Positions 1 to 10,227 of a DNA stretch of 64,000 bases are shown here, one piece after another. The translations under genes and the position numbers were made by a program. The notes beneath the pieces were generated by a model, which worked only from the letters and a program-made list of their open reading frames with translations, was not told the origin of the DNA and did not search any database. How positions within the stretch are numbered: the stretch's first letter is position 1; every line of letters starts with the position of its first letter. Source of the stretch: Fonsecaea monophora (Eukaryota > Ascomycota > Eurotiomycetes > Chaetothyriales > Herpotrichiellaceae); the NCBI RefSeq assembly GCF_001642475.1, contig NW_019174065.1, positions 1 through 64,000 of the forward strand, written 5' to 3'.

Positions 1-7
1 ATCCTCC

Positions 8-10
<3 letters not shown>

Positions 11-51
<41 letters not shown>
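11..51. repeat. (TG)n microsatellite
   Basis: An uninterrupted TG dinucleotide run of about 41 nt. It lies upstream of the last exon of the monooxygenase gene and is probably inside that gene's final intron, because the coding frame only opens after an acactag acceptor at 131-137. Confidence 0.9.
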
Positions 52-56
<5 letters not shown>

Positions 57-137
57 CCATGGCTCACGCACTCTCCCTCTTCGCGCAAGTCCTTTCGGTC
101 TTCAAGGATCGTTTTCCCTGACCGTGAAACACACTAG

Positions 138-556
138 TTTCGAGCGGACCCAACTTCCCCCTCGCCCAAGGAACCCTGATCCCCTGCCTCGAACGCACCA
201 TCAACTACGCGTACGACGCGGTCCTGAAGCTCCAACGCCAAGGCATCAAATCCCTGTCCCCGAAAGCCGAAGCGGTGCAAGAATTCCTTGAGCACAAAGA
301 CGCCGTGATGCGCGACCTCGCCTGGTCCAGCGGCTGCCGGTCGTGGTATAAGCTCGGCAAGGTCGACGGCAAAGTGTGGGGCCCGTGGCCCGGCAGCGCG
401 GTGCACTTCCTCGAGGCGACGGAGCAGCCGCGCTGGGAGGACTGGGAGATCAAGTACGTGGGAGGGAATCGGTTCGCGTATCTTGGGAACGGGAAGACGC
501 AGAGGGAGGAGGACGGGGCGGATTTGACTTGGTATCTCTCCGAGCCGGGGGTGTGA
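138..556 (+). CDS. Baeyer-Villiger / flavin monooxygenase, 3' exon only
   Basis: This is the C-terminal end of a FAD- and NADPH-dependent Baeyer-Villiger monooxygenase, a family that inserts oxygen next to ketones to give esters or lactones. The exon opens after the acceptor acactag (131-137). It reads a GPN-x-P block followed by the TLIPCLERT helix, then the family's C-terminal signature: a Cys-Arg-Ser-Trp-Tyr run followed by a Trp-Pro-Gly-Ser segment, ending at a TGA. The FAD- and NADPH-binding Rossmann motifs would lie upstream, outside the window. Tandem AATAAA signals follow the stop. A related N-hydroxylating or dimethylaniline monooxygenase is possible, but the Cys-x-Ser-Trp-Tyr end favours the Baeyer-Villiger type. 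Confidence 0.75.
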
Positions 557-613
557 TTTCTAACACAGTAGGGAGGTAGATCAGGAGGAGTGGCACTAGT
601 AGTGTTGTAGAAA

Positions 614-623
614 AATAAATAAA
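614..623 (+). terminator. Putative polyadenylation signal
   Basis: Two overlapping AATAAA hexamers lie about 58 bp past the stop of the upstream monooxygenase gene, a normal place for a fungal 3'-end signal. Confidence 0.5.
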
Positions 624-742
624 TAACAATAGACGTATATCATGGCACTGGCAGAAGTGTCCTCAGTGTTCAGTATTCAGTATGCGATGCATATGGATCA
701 TCATCTGTCTCCTTCGGGTCTAACCAACCATGGCGTTATTTC

Positions 743-1654
743 CTACCGAATATCATGAAAACCCCCATCATTGACCACTATCGACCCATTCATATAGCTA
801 CTCTCATCACTCAACAAGAACGACAGCAGATTCGCCTGCTCCTGGGGGAACGCCATCCTGCCCATGGCGACCTGGAGCCTCGTCGCGGCGGCCTCGTTCT
901 CCTTTGTCCCGGGCTTCGCCGCCTCACCCATGCTGTACTCGGTCATGGGCGTCATCACGTACCCAGGGCAGACGGCGTTGCAGCGTACGCCGCTGGGGCC
1001 GTAGAACTTGGCGCCGTTCTTGGTCACGGCCACGACGGCGTACTTGCTGGGCGTGTAGGCGGCGAGGCCATTGGCGTGGAGTCCCGACACGGAGGCGACG
1101 TTGGCGATGGATCCGCGCTGGCCGGGTATCACATGGGAGGGCGGTGGTGGCGGGGAGAAGACGACGGGACGGGGCTCTTGCCGGAGCATTTGCGCCGCCT
1201 CGTATTTCTGACAGAGCCAGACGCCTTTGGCGTTGACGGCGTGAGTTCTGTCAAGCGGTTAGTCCACATAGTCCACATCGAGAAAAAAAAGGGAAAAGGG
1301 GGGGGGAGGGGTGCAACGAAACTGATCAAAGAGCTCCGCCGTGATGCTCTCCTCGCCGTCCCACACATTCTCGCAGATGCCAGCACAGTTGGCCGCAAAG
1401 TCCAGCCGGCCCGTCCACTGCGTGGCGTGCTCGACAAAGGCCTTGACGTTGGCTTCGTCGGTCACGTCCAAGGGGTAAAAAGCCGCGCGCACGCCGTACA
1501 GTTCTCGAATCTCGGCGGCGACTTTCTCGCCCCGCGCGCGGTTCATGTCGCCGATGAGGACTGAGATGCCGCGACTGGCGAGTTTGCGTGCGGTGGCTTC
1601 GCCGATGCCGGATGCGCCGCCGGTGACGAGGGCGGTGAATTCGTGCTTCGACAT
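743..1654 (-). CDS. Short-chain dehydrogenase/reductase (classical SDR)
   Basis: An NAD(P)-dependent classical SDR that oxidises or reduces an alcohol/ketone pair; substrate unknown. Exon 1 is 1654-1323 and exon 2 is 1247-743, with a 75-nt intron; joined they give 278 residues. The cofactor glycine motif TGGASGIG is at residues 11-18, NCAG at 89-92, the catalytic Ser in NVASVSG near 163, and Tyr175-x3-Lys179 in YTPSK. Residues 139-154 are a proline-rich insert that breaks the fold just before NVAS. That insert exactly equals a 48-nt in-frame GT-AG segment (1165-1118), so a 262-residue product with a second intron is likely the true form. It is read toward the monooxygenase gene and could supply or take its ketone. 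Confidence 0.85.
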
Positions 1655-1845
1655 TGTCTTGTATGTTAAGAAAAGGTGGGTTGGAGTTAGGGGAGGGGCT
1701 GGGCGGCTGGCTGGCTGATAGAGATGCGAGAGGTCAAGGTCCTTGAGATCCCTCGACTAGACACTGGTTTCTGTTCTTGACTCCTGACTTATAGCCATTC
1801 CACCTGATCATAAGGAGGTAAAGTATCATTTCATGAGTAAACGAG

Positions 1846-1868
1846 TGACAGATTGACAGATTGACAAG
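1846..1868. repeat. Period-8 tandem repeat TGACAGAT
   Basis: Two perfect copies of TGACAGAT followed by a partial third. It lies about 190 bp upstream of the start codon of the SDR gene on the minus strand. Confidence 0.7.
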
Positions 1869-2291
1869 TTACTGCCGCGGATCTGCAGCGGGGAAAGACT
1901 AAACCTGAGGCGGCAACCCGTGACGCTGTCCTGGCGGAATCTCACTCCAAATTCTCCTGCTGGTTCCGCATCAACGCTGGGACCAAGTACTGCAGTCCAC
2001 TCACTCACTCCAAAAGACAGAAGGTGTGCAGATCACCGATGACCCGGATCGCGCCGAGATATGGCGCGTATGGATACTCAGAATCCAGATACAGGTGTAG
2101 TCCTTCATGTCTTTGTGCTGGATTGTACACGCTTCTTGGTCTTGCTGAAACATGACCACATGAGCTGGAATATTACAACAAGCCGCAAGGTGATTTATCT
2201 GACTGACAAACTTCTCCTCTGACAGGCACAATAACAGATCGACATCACTCACATACTTGAAATTTCCCTAACGAAGCTCGGTCTTGACCAC

Positions 2292-2337
2292 TTGACTTGT
2301 TGACTTGTTGACCTGTTGACCTGTTGACCCGTTGATC
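2292..2337. repeat. Period-8 tandem repeat TTGAC(Y)(Y)G
   Basis: Five consecutive octamers: two of TTGACTTG, two of TTGACCTG and one of TTGACCCG, then a partial unit. The variation between units is only at positions 6 and 7, so this is a true tandem array and not chance. Confidence 0.85.
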
Positions 2338-2441
2338 AGGATCTGGCATCTATATCGCCAACCACCACCATCTTATCCCACTTTGTTCTCTCAAAACCTC
2401 CCATGTGCCCTCCCAGCTCCTCTAAACCCACGCACCCAAGA

Positions 2442-3431
2442 TCACCGAATAAAATCATACCCCCCATCAACACCGATAACGTGGCCGGTAACCCAACCCA
2501 CCTCGGGCAACGTGAAATGCGCCACAGCCTCGGCGATGTCGTGGTCATACGCGACACGCCCACCAATCCCCTTGGCCGCGGCCATCATCGCCGGGGTGTC
2601 GATACCCTCGCGGGCTCGTGCCAGAGGAGTGATGCGATTATGGTGGGCGACGACGTCCGCCACGAACGGCGCGGGGACCATGTCCGTAAGCACGGCGCCC
2701 GCGTGGACGGACACGACGGTCGCGCGCTCGGCCAGTTCGCGCGACCAGGTCCGCGTCATGGCGTCGAGCGCCGCCTTGCTGCCCCCGTAGATGGTCTGGC
2801 CCGGCGTGCCGACGTTGGCCGAGATGGACGAGATGTTGATGACCCGCCCGGACCGGTCGTGCGGGAGGTATGGCAGCGCGGCCTGCATGAGGAGCAGGGG
2901 AGCCAGCACGTTGACCTTGTACGTGTACTCGAACTCGTCGACCGTGCAGTCCGGGAGTAACAGCGCGGGACACACGCCGGCGTTGTTGACGACAATGTCC
3001 ACGCGGAGTGAACCACCATCACCACCACCACCACCTCTGTTAGAAGTCGGGTTGTTTGCAAAATACCGCCCAGCGGCCTCGACGACCTTTGCCGGCCCGT
3101 CCCTCTCGGCCAGGTCGGCCTTGACGCCGATGATGTCGATGTTGTATTCGTTCCGCATTTGCTGTATCAGTTTCTCGCTCTTGGAAACCGACGACTCGGA
3201 CGTGTAGTTGAAGCAGATGTTTGCGCCGCGTTTTGCCAGGCTCCTGACGATGGCGGCACCGATGCCTGGAAGTCATTTACATAAGAAGGGGTTCTGTGGG
3301 TTCCTATTTTTCATTTTTTCGAGCCGGAAGAATATTTCTCGCTCACAAGATTGCAAGATTGCAGGGTAACGAACGAACTCACCTCTAGAACCGCCCGTCA
3401 CGATGGCCAGCTTTCCTTTTAGTGGGAGCAT
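2442..3431 (-). CDS. Short-chain dehydrogenase/reductase (ketoreductase-like SDR)
   Basis: A 290-residue classical SDR. Exon 1 is 3431-3383 (16 codons plus one base), the intron is 3382-3266, and exon 2 is 3265-2442. The splice rebuilds the TGGSRGIG cofactor motif at residues 12-19, since the donor falls inside the glycine codon. NNAG is at 110-113, the Ser in NISSIS near 162, and YGGSK gives Tyr176 and Lys180. The C-terminus ends in IGVDGGYDFIR, a usual SDR end. A glycine run (about residues 94-101) precedes the NNAG strand. The sequence resembles 3-oxoacyl-reductase-like SDRs. Same orientation as the preceding SDR, but not a recent copy of it. Confidence 0.87.
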
Positions 3432-4099
3432 GGTTGCTGGTGGCCTGGTGGTAACTTGGTGTCTGGTGTCTGTACTCCCCCCAACGTAAGTCTCAACCTT
3501 GGTGGCTTTGTTTGGGATACGTATCCAGGACACGAATGATCCTCAGGTTGGTTCTCTGGAGAAAAAAGACAGGTGCCACACCACTCGAGGCCTACTGGTC
3601 CGTGCTACAAACAAACAAGTTAGATCACATGTATCACATGCTAGGACACCAGGATATCAAGGCAAGAACTATCTGTCTGTCGTGTAATTAGTCAGTACAT
3701 CCAATACCTTCTTCCCCTCCGGTGGAAACGCCCCTGGTCGGCTTTTATGCGGAAAAGACAGCTGGCGCCTCTGCGGAACTGTCACTGGACCACGGGCATT
3801 GTTACGGAGGACGTTTGAATGCGATTTACATTAGCCCCTTTCTCATATGTGGCTGATTCCAGTCGCTTTCAAAAATCATGGGGGACAATAAAGAGGATTA
3901 TCATGTTTGGGAAATCAAGTGTCCTCTCCTAATCTCGAGAGTATCTACACATATGTATGCATGTAAGCTAGATGATGAATTGACCATGTAATGGATGAGT
4001 AGAAGAAGCCTCGATATAGTTGGTGAGGATAACCCTTCTCTTGTATCACTGTATAGATCATTCGAAGAGGGCTTGACCGCGCCTTGCATAGCTCTCAGG
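3432..4099. other. Intergenic region
   Basis: Upstream of the second SDR gene and downstream of the cyclase gene. Only short open frames without family motifs are seen; no repeat of note. Confidence 0.5.
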
Positions 4100-5494
4100 T
4101 CAGAATATCGCAATGGCATTGGGAGCAGAGCCGACTCCCCCTTCACCCCAGAACAAAAGTCAGCCACTACACAGAAGATCTGCTGGCAGAATGCGTGTCC
4201 AACATACCTTGCACATTACACGGGCTGCTGGTGAAGAAAAACTCGTACCGGTTGTGTTTCTTGCACAGCTCCGCCAGGCCGTCCAAGTCCCACAGCTCCC
4301 CAATGGGCACGCCCCAGCGTGGGAGCAGGAAGTAGTGCAGGTCCGTCTTGCCGTTCATGGGCCACGACTCGAACGAAGGCGCGTCCCCCGCGACCGCGGC
4401 GAAGTAGTTGTCGTGCAGAAACGCGAGGGTCTCGGGACTGCGGTCGAGGCCGGCAAAGCGCAGGTCGTCCCAGCCCTTGGAGCCGATGGCCTGTCGTCCG
4501 GCCTCGTCGAGCTTGCGATATGCTTCGGACCAGCCGCTCCGAATGATCAGGATGTCGCCATACTTGAACGTCAGGTTCTGGGCTCGCGCGCAGTCCAGGA
4601 GTTCCTGTGTGGTGATGTCTCTAGTGGTGAAGGGATCGTAGGATTTGCCGGCGAAAGAGTAAAAGTCAAGGAGCACTCCCCGTCCAGCTAGATTTCAACC
4701 GGACGTTAGACATCTTCACACAAGCACGGTGGCGGACTTCGAACGGGGAGCGAGCGGGAGAGAAGAGAGCTGTCAGACGTCTCCCACCCACCTATACACT
4801 GTTTCGCCCATGCTTGCAATCCCATTTTGCTGGTTTTGTGAATGTCGTTGGCCGTGATCTGATCGCGATTCAGTATTTCCCACTCGAACAAAGATAACCA
4901 CTGTAAACTGTACGTACCCCATTATACCACACATAAGACCCTTCGTGCGCCATACCGACCTGGTCAAAAGTGTAAGCACCCATAGTCACAAAAATCCCGA
5001 GAACCCCTGGTATGCGAGGTCTCAAACGTACATGGCGAAATCCATCCCACTGCGAGCCACTCTGGGTGTTCATGTCGTGGAGGTCATCGAAGCCATATTC
5101 GACGCTCTGTTTGAGTTTGTGCTTGAAAGGCTCCCGACCGAAGAAGGGAGGGTTGGGCAGTTCTGCTGGAAAACTATAGATTGGTATATAAGGACCCAAT
5201 CTGACCAAACCGTAGGGTCGTTCTTCTGAAAGCGCTTACTTCAGTCCGACCCTTTCTCCTGTCTGGATCAACCTGGCCGCGCTCGCCACCCGTCTTGGAG
5301 TGAGCAAGTTGAGACGCCCGAGCTATATCAGCGCAGAGGTGAGAATCTGCCGAACCGCCAAAGATGACTTCTTTGTATGTCCCTACCTCGTCGTTCTCGC
5401 CCCAGAACCATGCCGACTGGGGAGGAGCACCGGGCTTCGTCTCGAGCTCGGAGAGCTTGGGCAAGCTGTCTGAATCTGGATCGAAGACAGTCAT
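4100..5494 (-). CDS. Cyclase / kynurenine-formamidase-family metal hydrolase
   Basis: A seven-exon gene encoding 326 residues: 5494-5369, 5322-5240, 5173-5032, 4959-4918, 4858-4792, 4687-4208 and 4140-4100. Every junction keeps phase. Exon 2 gives the LGRLNLLTP stretch, exon 3 the LPNPPFFGREPF and TQSGSQWDGFRH motifs, exon 5 a helix, exon 6 the core with GDILIIRSGW, and exon 7 the closing GGVGSAPNAIAIF. These are the marks of the fungal putative-cyclase family (PF04199), metal-dependent hydrolases related to bacterial KynB. The family opens amides, lactones or cyclic products. The substrate is unknown; next to a monooxygenase and SDRs, opening a lactone or amide is plausible but inferred. Confidence 0.88.
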
Positions 5495-6366
5495 CTTGTC
5501 TAATTGTATTCGTGTTGCAGGGATGAGGGCGTTGGGCGACAGACAGTTCTAGGCTGTCCCAGCTGATAGATGATGATTCGGTAAGCCCACCAAGCCCTTT
5601 CGATGTGCCAGGGTAAGAAGGCTCTTGCTCTCTCATTCAAAGCAAAACACGGGGGTTGACGTGGTTGACATGCCCATCTAGCCCATCTCAGCCCATCTCA
5701 ATCCATCGGATCCACATGTTCCCCGGTCCATGATTTGGCTCGACGCTAAGGCGGCACGGCGGCATGTTGGCGGAATTCGGGATGGGGAGAGAAGAGACAT
5801 TCCGCCCATCTCCTCCGAACAACCAGCAGTGCAAGTCAAAGAAAACATACCAGTGGAAAGATGAGGGACGACACCTTTCACCCAAGAGCGGCAAATAACA
5901 GTCCCGTCGTGCTGAGATGGAGCTGCAAGACTTCGACAGAGGAATGCGGAAGATCCAACGCAGCAAAGGAAAATGCGGAGGAGACGCCCAAAACTCACTA
6001 GTCCACGACCAAGTGATACGGATGCGAGGGATACGGGGACAGGGACAAGACGGCAATCACCATTACATGAGTACGAGCGAAGGAGGAAGAAGTGCCGCCG
6101 GAAGTCGCCATTGGGATTAGAACCTCGATCAACAGTCCCCGCAAGAGACTCCCTCACTCATACCACCCGAAGGGGGACGCAATCCACGAATCGAGATCCC
6201 CAGACCTTGCAGTACATATGGGCCATGGCTCTGAAAAAAAAAGACATAAACTGTTCAGGTGATTCCACGGAATTCGTCCTTGATTTGTCTTCTCTCTCGC
6301 AAGTTGTACGCTGACTGCGTGTGTGTATACCTCTCCCTCTCTCTCTCACAGACAAGATCGATCATC
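5495..6366. other. Divergent promoter region
   Basis: Shared upstream region of the cyclase gene (minus) and the TfdA/TauD-type dioxygenase gene (plus). A CT-rich run (about 6329-6350) lies just before the dioxygenase start, typical of fungal core promoters. No convincing gene; long open frames here have no recognisable motif. Confidence 0.5.
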
Positions 6367-7416
6367 ATGGGCTCAGCTGGCGGAGGCGGCACGCTACGGT
6401 TTGAGCCACTGCACGCGACCTTCGTGGCGCAGGTCCACGGGGTCGACTGGACGAAACCGATCCCGGACGCCGTCATCGACGAGATCCAGGCCGGCATCGA
6501 CAAGTACGGCGTGTTGGTGTTCCGCGCCGCCAACATCGACAACGACACGCAGGTCAACTTCATGCGGCGCTTCGGCGAGCTGGATTCCATGCCCAACCTC
6601 CGCGACCGCCGGTTCCCGGACCAGCCTCACATCTTCGACGTGTCCAACCTCGACGGCCAGGGCAACATCATCCGCGAGACGGACCGCGTGTCGTCCCTGA
6701 TGAACAAGGGAAACCAGCTATGGCACACGGACATGACCTACCACCCGCGGCGGGACAAGTACAGTCTCCTGCGGGCGGTGGAGATCCCCCCGAAAGGCTG
6801 TGGCGGGGAGACCGAGTTCGCCGACTCGAGGTCCGCCTACGAGGCCCTGTCGCCCGAGTGGAAAGCCCGCCTCGAGGACGTCGTCTGCGACTGCTCACTG
6901 CTGTACAACCGACGCGAGGCCGCCCCGGACCTCTACAAGGGCGTCGACCCCTTCGAGTACTCGATATCGCGGTGGAAAGCGGTGTACCCGCACCCAGGAA
7001 GCGGGCGGAAGAACCTCTACCTCACGAGCTACGCGTACAAGCTGGACGGGTACTCGGTGGAAGAGTCGAAGAGGATCGCCGACGAGCTGATCGCCCACGG
7101 CACCCAGCCGCGCTTCGTCTACAAGGTCCTGTGGGAGCAGCCCGGCGACCTGGTCATGTGGGACAACACGGCCGTGTGGCACAGGGCCCTCGACGACTCG
7201 GCCTACCTCCACAAGTACCGCCGGGACATGCGCCGCACAAACACCTTTGACGACGGCGAGTTCGCCTGGGGTGAGAACGAGCCCGGAAAGTGGTGGCACG
7301 TCAAGATGCCCAAGGATCCTTTGGCACACGAAAAGGGCCAGAATCAGGATAGACCTCAGGCGGCTGAGAAGACGGGCGTCTTGCTCTCCACCTCCGAGGT
7401 TCAGCAGGTTGCTTGA
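6367..7416 (+). CDS. TfdA/TauD-type alpha-ketoglutarate-dependent dioxygenase
   Basis: An intronless 349-residue Fe(II)/2-oxoglutarate dioxygenase. The metal-binding triad is visible: His120-x-Asp122 in the WHTDMTY block and His272 in the WDNTAVWHRA block, with the 2-oxoglutarate-binding Arg at about 289-290 in RDMRRT. The block IPPKGCGGETEFAD follows the first pair, as in 2,4-D dioxygenase (TfdA) and related fungal proteins. TfdA enzymes hydroxylate next to an ether or other heteroatom, leading to bond cleavage and glyoxylate release; TauD acts on sulfonates. The start ATG at 6367 sits right after a pyrimidine-rich leader; an in-frame extension upstream lacks conserved sequence. The substrate is unknown. 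It is divergent from the cyclase gene. Confidence 0.9.
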   Translation: MGSAGGGGTLRFEPLHATFVAQVHGVDWTKPIPDAVIDEIQAGIDKYGVLVFRAANIDNDTQVNFMRRFGELDSMPNLRDRRFPDQPHIFDVSNLDGQGNIIRETDRVSSLMNKGNQLWHTDMTYHPRRDKYSLLRAVEIPPKGCGGETEFADSRSAYEALSPEWKARLEDVVCDCSLLYNRREAAPDLYKGVDPFEYSISRWKAVYPHPGSGRKNLYLTSYAYKLDGYSVEESKRIADELIAHGTQPRFVYKVLWEQPGDLVMWDNTAVWHRALDDSAYLHKYRRDMRRTNTFDDGEFAWGENEPGKWWHVKMPKDPLAHEKGQNQDRPQAAEKTGVLLSTSEVQQVA

Positions 7417-7848
7417 CATGGGATCTATTTCGTTTCCCAGCGCGTCGAGGCCAGGCACAGCATCTGCGAGACCATAACATTGGGGGTAACCGCAAATAGT
7501 CAGCACTCTACTCTTTGTAATATGGGAACATCGTTCGTTTTTTGGATTAGGATTTTTCGTGATAGTGGGACAATTGTTAGCTATATCAAAGAAGAAGAAA
7601 AATTACCGTTTCACCCTGATCCATACACCTTTTCATGAGGGGTTGGACTGTCAACGACTTTGCGCAGAATGTACTTCTAAACATGTAAGGCGAGACCTTC
7701 ACTGACCCTGGAATGCCTGGCTAGTGGAGCACGCAGCCGTACTTGCACGAACTCTCCTTCAGGCTTATTATCCGAGCAAGCAGAGTCAAATGAACAAACG
7801 CCTTGTGGTACCACGCACGCTCTTTCACAAGTCAGCCAACCAAGAAAG
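7417..7848. other. Convergent intergenic region
   Basis: 3' flanks of the dioxygenase gene and the zinc-cluster regulator gene. Nothing coding is evident. Confidence 0.5.
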
Positions 7849-10227
7849 TCACAGCACCATGTGCCCTGCATGCCAGCCTCCAAACGGATCTTGATTGGTG
7901 GTGGTGAAATATTCGTCCCCGACCATAAACTCCTCTGCCATCAGCGGCAGGCCGGGATCCATACTAATAGTCGCCGTCGCGGGCTTAGGGAACACCATCA
8001 TTTGTCCCAGCATACCCCACGACGACAACTGGTGGTTCTGGTTCTGGTGATGAAGATGGGACAGACCATTCGAGGCCCTTTCTTCGGTCGTCATCGCCGT
8101 CGTGGATCCCATCTCGGTGATGGTCTCTGGCGTCAAGACGCACGCGTCTGCATGTTGCGGCCAGCGCGATTTGATCGTCTGTGAGGCGGCGCGGATGGGA
8201 CGGTTGAGATGCTTGAGGGTCAGCCGCGCAAAGGACTGTGCTGGCGCGTATTCTCTGATGATGCTGAGCGACCGCTTGAACACGTCGATCGCTGGTCGGG
8301 CAAGTGCCTCGTCAATGTCGGGCCGGATGATGATGCATATCATCGGGACAATGGCGCCTGTGAGATGGAGCACCGAGGTATACGGCGCCGTTCTCTTGGA
8401 GAAGGACGAGTTGAGCGACAGTTCCAGCGCACTCACCACGTCGACCGCGATTTCGATACATGTCTGTGCCGTGTGCGCGTCGAAACGCCCATTGAGCATG
8501 TCGTTTCGTCGCAGGAGGATCCGTAGAGAGCGTTCACGTAGATACATGATTAGGGCTTGGTGCCAGCGGAAGGAAGGGATGTGATCCTTGTCTTGAGAGG
8601 TGGTAATCCAGGTCCACTGTAGGAATTGTGGAGCCTCTGCCGACAGAGCCTTGACCTTGTTGTCGATCGACGTGATAGCCTGTGCGTCGAAGGGGGTTTT
8701 GGCGCCCGGACCGAGTACGGTATCCCACGCCTCGGAAGAGAGCCTCGCCCACTTGATGACTTCAAGCAGATATGGCACGGGAGACGCTCGGGGTAGTTCC
8801 TGCAACGGGAGACAGTCCGGATAGAGCATCCTGTCGTCCACGCACAGAGGGTATTCGACTTGAATGTCCAAGTCACGCAAAGGGTCCGGGCATCCCGCAT
8901 GCTGCGAAATGATGGGACTGAGACAGACAAGTGACCAGAACAAGCGCTGACGGTAGGCCCTAGCGTAGAACGTGCAGTGGGGGCCCCAAGAAGGCTCGTT
9001 GTGTAGACCCAGCTGCACACACAGCTGCCCTGCGACGCCGACGCTCGCATAGGCTGCGTCAAAGTGCCCAGCAAAGAAGCAGTACAGGATCTTGACTAGG
9101 AGTATCTGCAGGGTCGTGGTATTGGACTTTTCCAGCCACGTCGCGTAGGTCAACAATCTGTCCCCACGGAAGAAGTACGTCCATCCCGGTACGTCGGTAG
9201 TTCTCTCGCTTGAATCGTACAGGAGCTGGGTGGCTGCGACCACGAAATTCAACAGGGCCGCGAAATTCACCATCATGGTCCCCTTGAGGTGGACGTTATC
9301 ATTGGCCCACAGGGCTGCAAGTCGCGTGCGAAAATTGGCCTCGTTGATAAAGGGCCAATGAGGCCGGAGATGCCGGAAGAAAATGTCGACGCTGCGGCAG
9401 ATGTTGTCAAAATCCTGGGCTCGAGTTTCCTCCACCACACGTTCGGCCTCACGCCACAAACCACTCGAGAGAACCTCGGGGTCGGCATCCTGGCCTTCTG
9501 TCTCGTTTGCAGACGAGGACGGGGCTTCCTCGTGCGGGACATCGCTGCCGTTCACAGAATTGTCGAGAAGATCAAGCTGGCGGAAGAAAGAAGTTCCCGC
9601 TCCAATGTCGGTTGAGATGGATTTTTGCAGAATGTCTGCCCGTCTCGCGTCCGTGTGACGGTCGCTAGCTGTAGATTGAGGAGGACAGGGAGTTGAGACA
9701 AGTGGGATAGTGGTCGGGATCTCTACAGCGATTGGGGCTTTGTCTGCCAGCAGTGATTCTGCTGATGATAATGCTGCATCTGTAGCTGGTGCTGTTGGTG
9801 AGAGAGGTACAAGATTTGAGGTGTTTTGAGGCTGGGATCTCAGTCGAGCGACCTCGTTCCTCAGCGCTTCAAAGTCCTGCCTGAACTTGTGGAGCGTCGA
9901 GTCGTCGTGGAAGAGCGGTGACACCGCCGGCCATGCAGGCAGGGTCAAGTTCTCACCCGCAGAGCGATTTGGAGCAGAATGAGACTCGTTGGAGGACGAC
10001 TCATTGCCATGAACGGGAGACTGTTGCAGTAGTGCCCGTCGTTTGGACGATCGCGACTGTGAATACACACACTCCAGGTCCGAGAATCGACAGCTGTCAC
10101 AAAATCTGCCTCCTGAGCATTTCCGCTTGCGACGCTGGCATTCCACACAAGCTTGAGGTGAATATTTTCGTTTAGGCTTCGACGGCTGCTGCTCATTACT
10201 GTCTCTGTTGCTGAGAGTGGGACCCAT
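7849..10227 (-). CDS. Zn2Cys6 transcription factor with fungal-specific regulatory domain
   Basis: A single-exon regulator of 792 residues. The zinc cluster has C27-x2-C30-x6-C37-x5-C43-x2-C46-x6-C53 with a basic QRRKRK loop, which binds CGG-type half sites. A Ser-rich linker, a short helix near residues 110-130 and then the fungal_trans homology region (about 290-560; block FGHFDAAYASVG to RLFWSLVCLSPI) follow. The start at 10227 puts the zinc cluster near the N-terminus; an in-frame upstream extension adds 29 residues without support. It faces the aldolase gene across a 1 kb shared promoter, a layout common for a pathway regulator and its target. That link is inference. Confidence 0.92.
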   Translation of the reverse strand: MGPTLSNRDSNEQQPSKPKRKYSPQACVECQRRKRKCSGGRFCDSCRFSDLECVYSQSRSSKRRALLQQSPVHGNESSSNESHSAPNRSAGENLTLPAWPAVSPLFHDDSTLHKFRQDFEALRNEVARLRSQPQNTSNLVPLSPTAPATDAALSSAESLLADKAPIAVEIPTTIPLVSTPCPPQSTASDRHTDARRADILQKSISTDIGAGTSFFRQLDLLDNSVNGSDVPHEEAPSSSANETEGQDADPEVLSSGLWREAERVVEETRAQDFDNICRSVDIFFRHLRPHWPFINEANFRTRLAALWANDNVHLKGTMMVNFAALLNFVVAATQLLYDSSERTTDVPGWTYFFRGDRLLTYATWLEKSNTTTLQILLVKILYCFFAGHFDAAYASVGVAGQLCVQLGLHNEPSWGPHCTFYARAYRQRLFWSLVCLSPIISQHAGCPDPLRDLDIQVEYPLCVDDRMLYPDCLPLQELPRASPVPYLLEVIKWARLSSEAWDTVLGPGAKTPFDAQAITSIDNKVKALSAEAPQFLQWTWITTSQDKDHIPSFRWHQALIMYLRERSLRILLRRNDMLNGRFDAHTAQTCIEIAVDVVSALELSLNSSFSKRTAPYTSVLHLTGAIVPMICIIIRPDIDEALARPAIDVFKRSLSIIREYAPAQSFARLTLKHLNRPIRAASQTIKSRWPQHADACVLTPETITEMGSTTAMTTEERASNGLSHLHHQNQNHQLSSWGMLGQMMVFPKPATATISMDPGLPLMAEEFMVGDEYFTTTNQDPFGGWHAGHMVL

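Larger units (their letters stand above)
1655..2441. other. Intergenic region with octamer repeats
   Basis: Promoter side of the first SDR gene and 3' side of the second. No convincing gene. It holds two separate period-8 tandem arrays sharing a TTGAC core (about 1846-1868 and 2292-2337), reported separately. Confidence 0.6.

Noticed and set aside
755..1564. 269-residue plus-strand ORF across the first SDR gene
   Set aside because: Antisense shadow of the SDR; the minus strand has the full cofactor and Tyr-x3-Lys motifs.
5678..6157. 159-residue minus-strand ORF between the cyclase and dioxygenase genes
   Set aside because: No recognisable domain and overlaps other frames in a divergent promoter; not supported.
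6100..6160. tRNA-like B-box match (GGTTCTAATCC) on the minus strand
   Set aside because: No A-box at the right distance and no pairing for a T-stem or acceptor stem, so not called a tRNA.
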